From Wocania_A spongiicola (GTDB lineage: Bacteria; Bacteroidota; Bacteroidia; Flavobacteriales; Flavobacteriaceae): DNA of 64,000 bases. The stretch covers positions 62,001-126,000 of the forward strand of contig NZ_JAMFLZ010000007.1 of the NCBI RefSeq assembly GCF_023502325.1. The letters run 5' to 3'. A program made the position numbers and the translations under genes. Numbering within the stretch: the stretch's first letter is position 1; the number at the start of each line of letters is the position of its first letter. The notes below the pieces were generated by a model that saw nothing but the letters and a program-made list of their open reading frames with translations, was not told the origin of the DNA and made no database searches. Shown in pieces: positions 36,634 to 43,322 of this stretch.

Positions 36634-37899
36634 TTATAATGTTTTAGTATATACTTTGTTTTGATAAGTGTCTGTATCTATTTCTAAGTTCTTAATATGC
36701 TTGTCATATACTCCTCTGGATTCTAAGAGTAACGCGTCCTTTTCATCTTTTCCCATCCTTAATCCTGAAGAAATATAATGTTGCCAACCTTGAAGGTATT
36801 CTGTAGATAACGCCTTATAATTCATAACGGGAAGGATAAAGCCATCAATTATATTTTGGAGTTCAGTTGTTCTTATTTTTATTTTAGAAATTTCATCTTC
36901 CACACCTGAAATTTCTTCTTTCAATTTTATAAGTTTCTTTTCCTTTCCTAAGATTTCTTCTTTTTTACTTCTAATAAAGGCTTTAATTTTATCTCTATCT
37001 GCATGCTCTTTCATAACAAAATCGAAAACTAATCCCCAAACAATATAAGAGACAAAACCAGCGAATATGATAAGCCAAAAACTTACACTTTGGAATGCTG
37101 TAGAAATATTAAAAACCTCACTATCAAAAGTCTTATTAAGGTTATATAATTTCTGATCTATTAAATAAGCTAAGATTGCATCGAATAAGAATGTGATTAT
37201 AAATAATGCAGCTATTTTTAATTTGTTAATGAGACCTCGTTTTTCTTGGAACATATGAATTAAATAGCCTAAAGCAAAAAAGATAAACGGGATGAAAAGA
37301 ATAAAAACTAATTCTAACCAGCCAGCAGTATAAGCTTTTGAAAGTGCTTGTGGGTCAAACATGCCTTGAAATAAACTTATTCCAGGATCAAATTCTCTAA
37401 AAAATGCAGAGAATGATGTTGATATATAAAAAACAAAAATATAAGCAGCGAGTGGCAATAAAAAACTAATCCCTATCCAAAACTTTGCGCTTGCCTTCTT
37501 ATCTACATCTAACAAATAGTCTTCTGGGTTTGTTTTTACTTTTCTACAGTCTTGATTTAAATTATCGATTTCTGTATTAATTTCTTCTACTTTCTTTTCA
37601 AATCTTAATAACTCTTCAACCTTATTTAAAAGTGATGTCTTTTTCCCTTTCTGTTCTGCTAAATAAGGTTGCTTAAGTTGTTGCTGTGCATAAATATCTT
37701 GTTTGCACTTGTTCTCGAAAGATTGATAAAGAGCAGCTAAAGAAGATTGCAAATTATGTGGATTTCCAGAACAATCTTCAGAGTTCTTTTTACCCTTTTC
37801 GTTATAGGTCAATTTTTCCTGTTGCTTTGTTTCTGACTTTACAACATCCATTTTACCTTTTTGAGAGGTCAATTCGGTCAATTTTTTTAATAGTCCCAT
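36634..37899 (-). CDS. Coiled-coil membrane protein of the island operon
   Basis: The 421-residue protein has a charged N-terminal half with coiled-coil character (about 55-125), four hydrophobic helices (about 140-160, 195-215, 228-247, 272-294), a second coiled coil (about 300-355) and a cytoplasmic tail. No known family is recognised. The shape suggests a membrane scaffold linking cytoplasmic and outer parts. It is 5 bp after the TerB-like gene and 2 bp before the vWA-like lipoprotein gene, the tightest part of the operon. Confidence 0.65.
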   Translation of the reverse strand: MGLLKKLTELTSQKGKMDVVKSETKQQEKLTYNEKGKKNSEDCSGNPHNLQSSLAALYQSFENKCKQDIYAQQQLKQPYLAEQKGKKTSLLNKVEELLRFEKKVEEINTEIDNLNQDCRKVKTNPEDYLLDVDKKASAKFWIGISFLLPLAAYIFVFYISTSFSAFFREFDPGISLFQGMFDPQALSKAYTAGWLELVFILFIPFIFFALGYLIHMFQEKRGLINKLKIAALFIITFLFDAILAYLIDQKLYNLNKTFDSEVFNISTAFQSVSFWLIIFAGFVSYIVWGLVFDFVMKEHADRDKIKAFIRSKKEEILGKEKKLIKLKEEISGVEDEISKIKIRTTELQNIIDGFILPVMNYKALSTEYLQGWQHYISSGLRMGKDEKDALLLESRGVYDKHIKNLEIDTDTYQNKVYTKTL

Positions 37900-37904
37900 A
37901 ACAT

Positions 37905-38309
37905 TTAGTCTTTAAGTTCTTTTAATATCTCTGTTTTGGATTTGTCTTGCTTTGCACTATCTAGTAAGTATTCAGATAGATCATCAACGTTTTCATCTAA
38001 AAAGCCAAAGTTTTTGATGTATTTTTTTAAGGCTATCTCTTCATCCTTACTTACAATTTCATCAGCCCAAATCATTAAAGCAAAATCATATAGATATTCA
38101 ATTTTATTTTCTAAAGTTTCGGGAATAATTACATCACCTGAATGTGCTGTTAAAATAGCGTCTAGTTCTATTTTAGAAATAGCTCTTTCTTCGGCAAATT
38201 TGTATAATAATTGCATTTCTAAATGACTAAAATTATCATCGGATAATGCAATTTGATAAAGCCTTAAAAAGTGACTCTTTAATTCGGCTGAAATTATTAT
38301 TTCGTCCAT
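37905..38309 (-). CDS. TerB-like acidic helical protein
   Basis: The 134-residue acidic protein has two helical modules resembling the TerB fold: ALSDDNFSHLEMQLLYKFAE and MIWADEIVSKDEEIALKKYI, each with an acidic loop before a Glu-containing helix. TerB domains are thought to bind metal and, with vWA (TerY-like) proteins, form a membrane-linked stress or defence system that includes nucleases (Ter systems). The same partners occur here in one operon. Similarity is by pattern only and is moderate. Confidence 0.5.
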   Translation of the reverse strand: MDEIIISAELKSHFLRLYQIALSDDNFSHLEMQLLYKFAEERAISKIELDAILTAHSGDVIIPETLENKIEYLYDFALMIWADEIVSKDEEIALKKYIKNFGFLDENVDDLSEYLLDSAKQDKSKTEILKELKD

Positions 38310-38333
38310 AGTTGATTGGTTAGTTTAAATGGT

Positions 38334-38702
38334 TTAATAAATTTTATCCCTTTTAAATTCTCTTTGTTTTTTAGGTTCTATTTTCTTGGGTTCTTCTTTT
38401 GGTTTATTAAAAAAGAATAATAAAAGAAACAGTATTCCTGTAACAATATCTATAGGAATCCAAATGGATTTGAAGTATAAATAAATGGGTATTATTGGAT
38501 TAAATAATATGGTTATTATACCAAAGACAATTACCCAAATAATTTTTTTAGACAATGATATAATTACTAGTAATGCTCCAATAAAAATGGCAATTCTTAG
38601 AAATGTATAATATTCTATGGGTAATTTTAAAACCGCAATAAATAGTAATAAGGCACAAATTATTGATACAGGTTTGAGACTGAAAGTAATTATAGATTTC
38701 AT
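38334..38702 (-). CDS. Small membrane protein with three to four helices
   Basis: A 122-residue hydrophobic protein with helices at about 10-27, 34-50, 52-72 and 80-100 and a basic tail (KPKEEPKKIEPKKQREF). No family is recognised. It lies 11 bp after the small lipoprotein gene and 24 bp before the TerB-like gene, so it is part of the island operon. Confidence 0.55.
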   Translation of the reverse strand: MKSIITFSLKPVSIICALLLFIAVLKLPIEYYTFLRIAIFIGALLVIISLSKKIIWVIVFGIITILFNPIIPIYLYFKSIWIPIDIVTGILFLLLFFFNKPKEEPKKIEPKKQREFKRDKIY

Positions 38703-38713
38703 TTAGTTTTGAA

Positions 38714-38932
38714 TTAACAGTTGCATTCAGACCTATCTACATAAGTTTTATTGCCATTACTGTTTTTGTAATAGCAACCACCTTGAGGCCCTGTCCATAA
38801 TAGTTTGCCATTATGTGTTCCACATCTCCATTCTGTTCTTGTTTCTTCCTCGTTATCGCTTTCGCTAGAATCACATGAAATGAAGCTAGATAAGCCAATT
38901 AGTAAAGTGAATATTATAGTATATTTTTTCAT
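38714..38932 (-). CDS. Small Cys-rich lipoprotein
   Basis: The 72-residue protein has a lipobox (LSSFISC, Cys20), an acidic Ser/Glu linker, and a short C-terminal module CGTHNGKLLWTGPQGGCYY with NGNKTYVDRSECNC. The GPxGGCYYxNxNGNKTYV pattern is like small basic-adaptor-type motifs found in phage, viral and bacterial secreted proteins. It is the second gene after the palindrome-bearing promoter at 39176, 9 bp behind the first. Confidence 0.65.
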   Translation of the reverse strand: MKKYTIIFTLLIGLSSFISCDSSESDNEEETRTEWRCGTHNGKLLWTGPQGGCYYKNSNGNKTYVDRSECNC

Positions 38933-38941
38933 AATTTACTT

Positions 38942-39148
38942 TTAAGAAGTGTGACATTCTTTTGAACAATAATAGCAGCCATTAACTTTTGAGTAGTATT
39001 CTTTAGCTTTTCTTACAGCCCCTTTGCAATTACTAAAATCACCTAAATAAATCCTGTTTTCTACTTTTGGTAACCAAGAACAACCAGCTTTATGCACTTC
39101 ATGATCTCCATTTGATTGAGCATTTTTGTTTACATAATAACTTGCCAT
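38942..39148 (-). CDS. Small Cys/His-rich protein, first gene of the island operon
   Basis: The 68-residue protein contains YYVNKNAQSNGDHEVHKAGC, LGDFSNCKGAVRKAK and GCYYCSKECHTS, giving two Cys clusters and several His. This short domain is seen in many bacteria near nucleases and stress genes and looks metal-binding. It has no signal peptide. It is the first gene behind the promoter and palindrome at 39176-39220, so it should be the most strongly expressed gene of the operon. Confidence 0.7.
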   Translation of the reverse strand: MASYYVNKNAQSNGDHEVHKAGCSWLPKVENRIYLGDFSNCKGAVRKAKEYYSKVNGCYYCSKECHTS

Positions 39149-39175
39149 AATTCTAATTTTTAAAGTTTAACTCTT

Positions 39176-39220
39176 CAAACTTAAACCCATTAAAAAATAA
39201 AACCTTACGGGATCCCGTAA
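39176..39220 (-). promoter_or_regulatory. Operon promoter: palindrome TTACGG-N4-CCGTAA, 21 bp, -7 box TAAGTTTG
   Basis: The perfect palindrome TTACGGGATCCCGTAA (39205-39220) is separated by exactly 21 bp from TAAGTTTG on the minus strand (39176-39183), a perfect -7 element. The ATG of the first operon gene is 28 bp downstream. The palindrome centre lies near -41, where a class II activator binds, and takes the place of a -33 box. Confidence 0.65.
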
Positions 39221-39247
39221 GGCATAAATTTGTTTCGGATGAAATCG

Positions 39248-39400
39248 TTAGTTCTTGCAACCATTTTTATCACAAGTAATTTTACTACTTGTATTTTCCC
39301 AATGACTTGGATGCTCTGTAGTATCAAAACCACAACCTGTTTCTCCTCCTTTAAAGCCTTTATGGGTTTCTTCAGTTTCTAAATGTTTTACAGCCATCAT
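39248..39400 (-). CDS. Small Cys-containing protein (50 residues)
   Basis: A minus-strand frame starts at ATG 39398-39400 (or 39395-39397) and ends at TAA 39248-39250. The product (MMAVKHLETEETHKGFKGG, then TGCGFDTTEHPSHW, ending ITCDKNGCKN) has three Cys and several His, is hydrophilic and has no signal peptide. Support for a real gene comes from its promoter: -7 box and palindrome at 39426-39470 with the same spacing as the operon promoter. No family is recognised. Confidence 0.55.
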   Translation of the reverse strand: MMAVKHLETEETHKGFKGGETGCGFDTTEHPSHWENTSSKITCDKNGCKN

Positions 39401-39425
39401 TTCAAATTTTAAGATTAATATTCCC

Positions 39426-39470
39426 CAAACCTAAAACCATTAAAAGACTATTCCTTACGGAAAACCACAT
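39426..39470 (-). promoter_or_regulatory. Promoter with palindrome-like site and -7 box TAGGTTTG
   Basis: TTACGG-AAAA-CCACAT (39455-39470; second half degenerate) lies exactly 21 bp from TAGGTTTG on the minus strand (39426-39433), a perfect -7 element. The sequence between also resembles the operon promoter (shared AATGG-TTTA block). It drives the 50-residue protein gene at 39248-39400. Confidence 0.55.
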
Positions 39471-39473
39471 AAC

Positions 39474-39502
39474 AAAAAAAGCACGCCTTAAATAAGACGT
39501 GC
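39474..39502 (-). terminator. Rho-independent terminator, minus strand
   Basis: GCACGTCTTA pairs with TAAGGCGTGC (one mismatch) around a 2-nt centre and is followed on the minus strand by seven T. It ends transcripts of the kinase/regulator genes and any short RNA started at 39542. Confidence 0.75.
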
Positions 39503-39536
39503 GATTTCCAATTATCTATATGATAATTACTAATAG
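39474..39536 (-). ncRNA. Candidate 63-nt small RNA with two stem-loops
   Basis: A promoter at 39542-39586 has the same layout as the operon promoters and would start RNA near 39536. The RNA would contain AATTATC-TATAT-GATAATT (39510-39528) and then the terminator hairpin with its U-run. No reading frame of note lies within. Existence is inferred only from promoter geometry, two hairpins and the terminator. Confidence 0.35.
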
Positions 39537-39541
39537 CTATG

Positions 39542-39586
39542 CAATAGTATAAAGTATGAGGTTGTATGTTTTACGGTATTCCGTAT
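39542..39586 (-). promoter_or_regulatory. Promoter with palindrome TTACGG-N4-CCGTAT and -7-like TACTATTG
   Basis: TTACGGTATTCCGTAT (39571-39586) is exactly 21 bp from TACTATTG on the minus strand (39542-39549), one mismatch from TAnnTTTG. It lies between the response-regulator stop and the terminator at 39474, with no gene directly behind it. Confidence 0.45.
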
Positions 39587-39630
39587 ATACTAAAAAATGG
39601 ATTTCTGTTTGCACAGGAATAAACGTTGAA

Positions 39631-40296
39631 TTATATAAGTCCTAAATCTTTAACAATAGCCACTAAGTGTATGGCATTACTTGCTTTGAATTGGATACGG
39701 AGCTTGTTCAAACGTTTTTCAACAGAGCTTAAACTACTAGGAGTTATATTATTATTATTAAGATAATTACTAATGTCCTCTTGAGACAAACCGTTTGAGA
39801 GTTGTTTGATTAACTCAATATCATAATCATTTATTTCTAAATCTGCTTTGTTACTTAAAGCTTGTTTTACTTGGGGAGATAAGTAGTTTTCGTTTTTAAA
39901 AACAGCATTAATAGCTTCTGATAATTCTGTTAAGCCTCTCCTGCTTTTACAAACGTAAGCATCAACGCCATAAGTATTCATCAATAATCTAACTTTTTGA
40001 AGACGATCTTCAACAGAATACACAATAACTTTTAAATTGGAATGTTGTTCTTTAAGTGTTTTAACTAAATCTTCACCAGAAGGGAAGCGTTGTTCTCGAT
40101 GGTCTGAAGCAAAAGACAAATCTGTAATTAATAATTGGTACGGATCTTCGTCTAAATTGGCTTTTTTAATTTTTAAATAGGCATCATCACAATACTGTAC
40201 TTGATGAATTTCTACAATACCCAATTCACAAAGTGATGCATAAACCCCTTTGTTAATATCGTCCATATCTTCAGAAACTAAAACCTTTGTAAACAT
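39631..40296 (-). CDS. Response regulator with LuxR/NarL-like DNA-binding domain
   Basis: The 221-residue protein has a receiver domain (about 3-130) with acidic Glu9/Asp10, phospho-acceptor Asp59 in LLITDLSF, and Lys in YVCKSRRG. The C-terminal helix-turn-helix region (about 160-221, LIKQLSNGLSQEDISNYL and VEKRLNKLRIQF) is of the LuxR/NarL type but divergent. It is 3 bp after the kinase gene and also has a candidate promoter of its own inside the kinase gene (40344-40388). It is the best candidate to bind the TACGG-N4-CCGTA palindromes. Confidence 0.85.
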   Translation of the reverse strand: MFTKVLVSEDMDDINKGVYASLCELGIVEIHQVQYCDDAYLKIKKANLDEDPYQLLITDLSFASDHREQRFPSGEDLVKTLKEQHSNLKVIVYSVEDRLQKVRLLMNTYGVDAYVCKSRRGLTELSEAINAVFKNENYLSPQVKQALSNKADLEINDYDIELIKQLSNGLSQEDISNYLNNNNITPSSLSSVEKRLNKLRIQFKASNAIHLVAIVKDLGLI

Positions 40297-40299
40297 ACT

Positions 40300-41961
40300 T
40301 TATACTATAATTTTTGCTTTAAACCCATTATCTGGTTGAGACTCAAAAGTAATAGTTCCATTAATAGATGCCATACGGTTTTCCGTATTTAGTAGACCTG
40401 TGTTTTTCTTGAGTTTGCAGCCAACACCATTGTCTTTATAATCTATTGCAATTTTATTTTTAGTTTGATTAAAGGTTAGTGCTACTATAGATGCTTTACT
40501 ATGCTTGCGCATGTTAGTCATAAGTTCTTGAAGCACTCTGTAAAGTGTTGTCTTTCTTATATCTGAAATGGTATCCCAGTTTACTTTTGAGATGTTTCTG
40601 GTAACGACGTTTATATCATTAGTCTTATAACTCAATAATAAATCATGTAGTAGTTCATTATAATTTGCTTTAATATCAACTGAACTATTTTCTTTTGAAA
40701 TATCTCTGGTTTTATTATATATGCCTTCCAAATCATCTAAAACTTCATCATTGGTTTTGTTTTTAGATTGGAGTTTTGTCATAACGTGGTATAAACCATT
40801 AGCAACTTCGTCATGCACTTTTTCAGAAATACGAGTTTCTGTATTGTAGACTTGTTGAATTTTTTCTTTTTTATGCCTAATTCTCAATATGATATATAAG
40901 GAAATAGCAAGCAAAACAATAAACATCCCTATAAATTTATATATAATTTTTAGCCTTTTTTCTTTTTCCTTTTGAAGCTCACTTTCTTGTGCCTTTTTTA
41001 AGTATTGACTGTACTCATATTTACTAGCAGCATATTTATTTTTGCTTTTTTGTTTAATTGCCGATAAACTATCTCTTATTACTATAAACTCAATGATTTT
41101 TTTATTTTCATTTATATCAAAAATATGAGATAATGCATCATCAATATACGATGCGCTATTAATTTGTTTTGCTATCAGATACCCTTTATTAGCGTAATGC
41201 AATGATTTGCTTTTGTCATTACGATCATTATAATATTCTGATAAATTTCTATAGCTTAAATAAAGACCAGATATATCTTGAATTTGTTCTCTCATAGTTA
41301 ACGCCTTTGTCAAATTAGCAAATCCGTCTGATTGATTTAATTTAGATTGTACAAAACCCAAATTATCCAAAGCCTTAGCTATTAATTTAATGTTTCCATT
41401 CTTTTTTCTTTCCTCATAAACTTTAGCATAAGCAATAACTGCTAATTTATACTGATGTAAATCTTTATAGATATTCCCTTTATTATTATAAACTTTATTA
41501 ATTTGTCTTGGGTCTTTAGCAATTTCTAATACTTTATCATAAAATTCAAGAGCTTTTTCATAATCATTCAGACTTCTATAAATAATCCCCAGATGATTAT
41601 ATATACCTATTCTTGATTCTGTGGTTACTTCAGAGCTATCCTTAAATGTATCTAGTAACTGTAGAGCTTTAACAATCGAGTTTTCACTTTCATAAGGAAG
41701 CCCTAAGGCGTTTTCAATACTAGCAATGTATCTTAAATCATATATTACTTTTAATGTATCGCTATTTTTTAAACTCTCTTTTTTGTGTTTATCAAAAAAA
41801 ATATAAGCAGAAATTAAATCATTACTCCCTTTAGGGTTTTTTAAAATTTCTCTATAATAATAAGAACTATCTAATGCTTGTTGTCCATAAACATTACTAT
41901 TTATAAAAAAACAAGCTATATAGATAAAAAAAAAGAGGAATGAAACATTTGTTGTTTTCAT
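40300..41961 (-). CDS. Sensor histidine kinase with periplasmic TPR domain
   Basis: The 553-residue protein has a signal peptide (to about 27, NVYGQ), a periplasmic region of TPR-like repeats (about 80-300, e.g. NHLGIIYRSLNDYEKALEFY), a coiled coil, one transmembrane helix (about 339-360) and a kinase core. The HisKA_3-type H-box is KVHDEVANGLYHVMTKL with His383, the N-box is ELMTNMRKHSKAS, and the G-box is DYKDNGVGC. It senses a signal through the TPRs, probably a peptide or protein, and phosphorylates the adjacent regulator. A small lipoprotein gene lies 35 bp upstream. Confidence 0.88.
   Translation of the reverse strand: MKTTNVSFLFFFIYIACFFINSNVYGQQALDSSYYYREILKNPKGSNDLISAYIFFDKHKKESLKNSDTLKVIYDLRYIASIENALGLPYESENSIVKALQLLDTFKDSSEVTTESRIGIYNHLGIIYRSLNDYEKALEFYDKVLEIAKDPRQINKVYNNKGNIYKDLHQYKLAVIAYAKVYEERKKNGNIKLIAKALDNLGFVQSKLNQSDGFANLTKALTMREQIQDISGLYLSYRNLSEYYNDRNDKSKSLHYANKGYLIAKQINSASYIDDALSHIFDINENKKIIEFIVIRDSLSAIKQKSKNKYAASKYEYSQYLKKAQESELQKEKEKRLKIIYKFIGMFIVLLAISLYIILRIRHKKEKIQQVYNTETRISEKVHDEVANGLYHVMTKLQSKNKTNDEVLDDLEGIYNKTRDISKENSSVDIKANYNELLHDLLLSYKTNDINVVTRNISKVNWDTISDIRKTTLYRVLQELMTNMRKHSKASIVALTFNQTKNKIAIDYKDNGVGCKLKKNTGLLNTENRMASINGTITFESQPDNGFKAKIIV
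40344..40388 (-). promoter_or_regulatory. Internal promoter for the response regulator, palindrome ATACGG-N4-CCGTAT
   Basis: Inside the 3' part of the kinase gene, ATACGGTTTTCCGTAT (40373-40388) is exactly 21 bp from TACTTTTG on the minus strand (40344-40351), a perfect -7 element. A transcript from here would start about 40 bp before the regulator ATG, suggesting autoregulation. The palindrome overlaps codons of the kinase G-box region (NTENRM), so it could be partly chance. Confidence 0.5.
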
Positions 41962-41996
41962 TCCTCAAAAATACTAACTAATTTTTTAGGAACCTT

Positions 41997-42170
41997 CTAT
42001 CCTCCATTTCCCTCTGTAGGCGGTGGTGGAGGTGGCGGTAAGATTTCATCATCATCACCACAACATGCTTGTGGCACAATATCATCATCATCAATATTAT
42101 TAGTTGGAGTACAAGAATATAATCCTATATTAAGGAAAACCGTAAGCATTATTAAAATTATTTTTTTCAT
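41997..42170 (-). CDS. Small lipoprotein with Asp-rich and Pro-rich tracts (57 residues)
   Basis: The minus-strand frame from ATG 42168-42170 to TAG 41997-41999 encodes MKKIILIMLTVFLNIGLYSC, a lipoprotein signal with Cys20, then NNIDDDDIVPQACCGDDDE and a run of seven Pro before TEGNGG. It starts a likely operon with the TPR kinase (35-bp gap) and the regulator. A small exported protein next to a TPR sensor is a candidate ligand or co-sensor; the CC and Asp groups could bind metal. Coding status rests on the clear lipobox. Confidence 0.6.
   Translation of the reverse strand: MKKIILIMLTVFLNIGLYSCTPTNNIDDDDIVPQACCGDDDEILPPPPPPPTEGNGG
42130..42145. promoter_or_regulatory. Imperfect operator-like site TTAAGG-N4-CCGTAA
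   Basis: TTAAGGAAAACCGTAA differs by one base from the palindrome used at the other island promoters. Toward the plus strand, TCATTTTG lies 21 bp away (42167-42174), one mismatch from a -7 box at the most conserved base. It overlaps the lipoprotein signal-peptide codons, so it is weak evidence for a plus-strand promoter. Confidence 0.25.
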
Positions 42171-42198
42171 TTTGTTTGTTATTAAAAATTTGACAATA

Positions 42199-42325
42199 GT
42201 GTTGCTGTCTGAGGTTTTCTCAGATGCTTTTGTGTTATTAGCAACACGCTAAAAATGAAGAGACGTCTCTCTAATTGGGAAGTATAGAGAGCAAGAGTAA
42301 AGTGACGTAATTACTTCCCAGAGAC
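42199..42325. other. Highly structured non-coding stretch
   Basis: Within the 380-bp gap 42171-42550 two nested hairpin systems stand out. The first pairs GTGTTGCT (42199-42206) with AGCAACAC (42240-42247) around CTGAG/CTCAG (42209-42223). The second pairs GTCTCT (42265-42270) with AGAGAC (42320-42325) and GGGAAGTA (42277-42284) with TACTTCCC (42312-42319). The stretch is richer in GC than its surroundings. It may be an RNA leader or ncRNA; strand and family are unknown. No gene is seen elsewhere in the gap. Confidence 0.45.
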
Positions 42326-42550
42326 TACCCAACTCTACCTTGCTACACTAGTTTGAGAATTAAAATTCGTAAGCCTTATTACGAGTAAGACATTTATTAA
42401 TTCTGAAACAAAGGAATATAGAAGTGAAAGATTAGCAGGAAACAAAACACAATCAATTTACTATCAAAAATGTTAGTACATTAATGTTCGCTTTATGTTT
42501 TGAATGTGATTATGATTTTTATACATTTAAAAACCAACCAATTATAAATA

Positions 42551-43273
42551 ATGAAGAAAAAATTATTCAATGAAGCATTTAGGAAAGCCGAAAACCAATG
42601 TGGTAATAACACTAAACACGGACTATCAAATCATCTTGAAAAGGTTTTTACCGATAATTTAAAGTTTTCGATCAGCAAAATTACTTTTGTCAGATATTAT
42701 GAAAAGTATATTGAAGGTGATAACAACAATACGAGCAATCCAAGTTCAGATTTATTGAATAAAATATCTGAATATTTAGATTACAAAGATTATGAAGATT
42801 TTGTGTCAAAAAACACTTCGAAAAACCTCCAAGAAAATGTAGAAACTTATAAGAATCAAGATGAAGTTTTAAAAGAGAAAAAATCTATAAATCTTTTATT
42901 AAAAAAATATAAGCTAACTGTTATTGTTAGTCTTTTATTATTAATTGGTTTTGTAGTTTATTATTCTTTAAATAGACAGCGTTGGATGGTCTGGGATCAT
43001 AATAATTATATAGAAGTAAAATTTGATACAGAAAAATTTAATTTGAGTCAATTAAAATTATACAGTGAAGAACGTATAAAACATTTTAAAAAAATAGATC
43101 CAGATTGCAATACAGAATTTTTTGGACCGAATAATGAAGTCAAAATTTGGTATGGGAAAAATAAGAAGGAATTAGAATATTTCACTGCTCTAGGTCTTCA
43201 TCCAGAAACGGGGAAAACATTAGATCCTATTACAGTCTATATGATAAGAAAATATATTTGTGAAGAGTATTAA
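42551..43273 (+). CDS. Membrane protein with DNA-binding-like N-terminus
   Basis: The 240-residue protein has a cytoplasmic N-terminal domain (1-90) with a pattern seen in flavobacterial proteins of unknown function (NNTKHGLSNHLEKVF, ISKITFVRYYEKYI, LLNKISEYLDYKDYEDFV) that looks like a helical DNA- or protein-binding module. One transmembrane helix (about 121-139) and an outer domain with EVKIWYGKNKKELEYFTALG follow. It is the only plus-strand gene in the island, at its right end; the gltD repeat begins 50 bp after it. Function is unknown. Confidence 0.55.
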   Translation: MKKKLFNEAFRKAENQCGNNTKHGLSNHLEKVFTDNLKFSISKITFVRYYEKYIEGDNNNTSNPSSDLLNKISEYLDYKDYEDFVSKNTSKNLQENVETYKNQDEVLKEKKSINLLLKKYKLTVIVSLLLLIGFVVYYSLNRQRWMVWDHNNYIEVKFDTEKFNLSQLKLYSEERIKHFKKIDPDCNTEFFGPNNEVKIWYGKNKKELEYFTALGLHPETGKTLDPITVYMIRKYICEEY

Positions 43274-43322
43274 GAATATCTCAATAGAATACACTAGAGT
43301 TTTTAGAGAAAAACTATGTTGT

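Larger units (their letters stand above)
32848..43322. mobile_element. Probable genomic island inserted at the 3' end of gltD
   Basis: This 10.5-kb block lies between two direct copies of the gltD 3' end. Its contents are accessory: nucleases, small Cys-rich proteins, a vWA/TerB-like set and a dedicated two-component system, nearly all on the minus strand. The genes on either side are housekeeping. No integrase or transposase was found inside, so the element is either degraded, moved by a helper, or acquired by recombination. Element status is inferred from the flanking repeat and contents. Confidence 0.6.

Noticed and set aside
42130..42174. Fifth member of the palindrome promoter set (plus strand)
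   Set aside because: One mismatch in the palindrome and one at the most conserved base of the -7 box, overlapping signal-peptide codons; kept only as a weak site.
32848..43322. Integrase or transposase in the island
   Set aside because: All frames over about 60 codons were read; none shows tyrosine or serine recombinase or DDE motifs.
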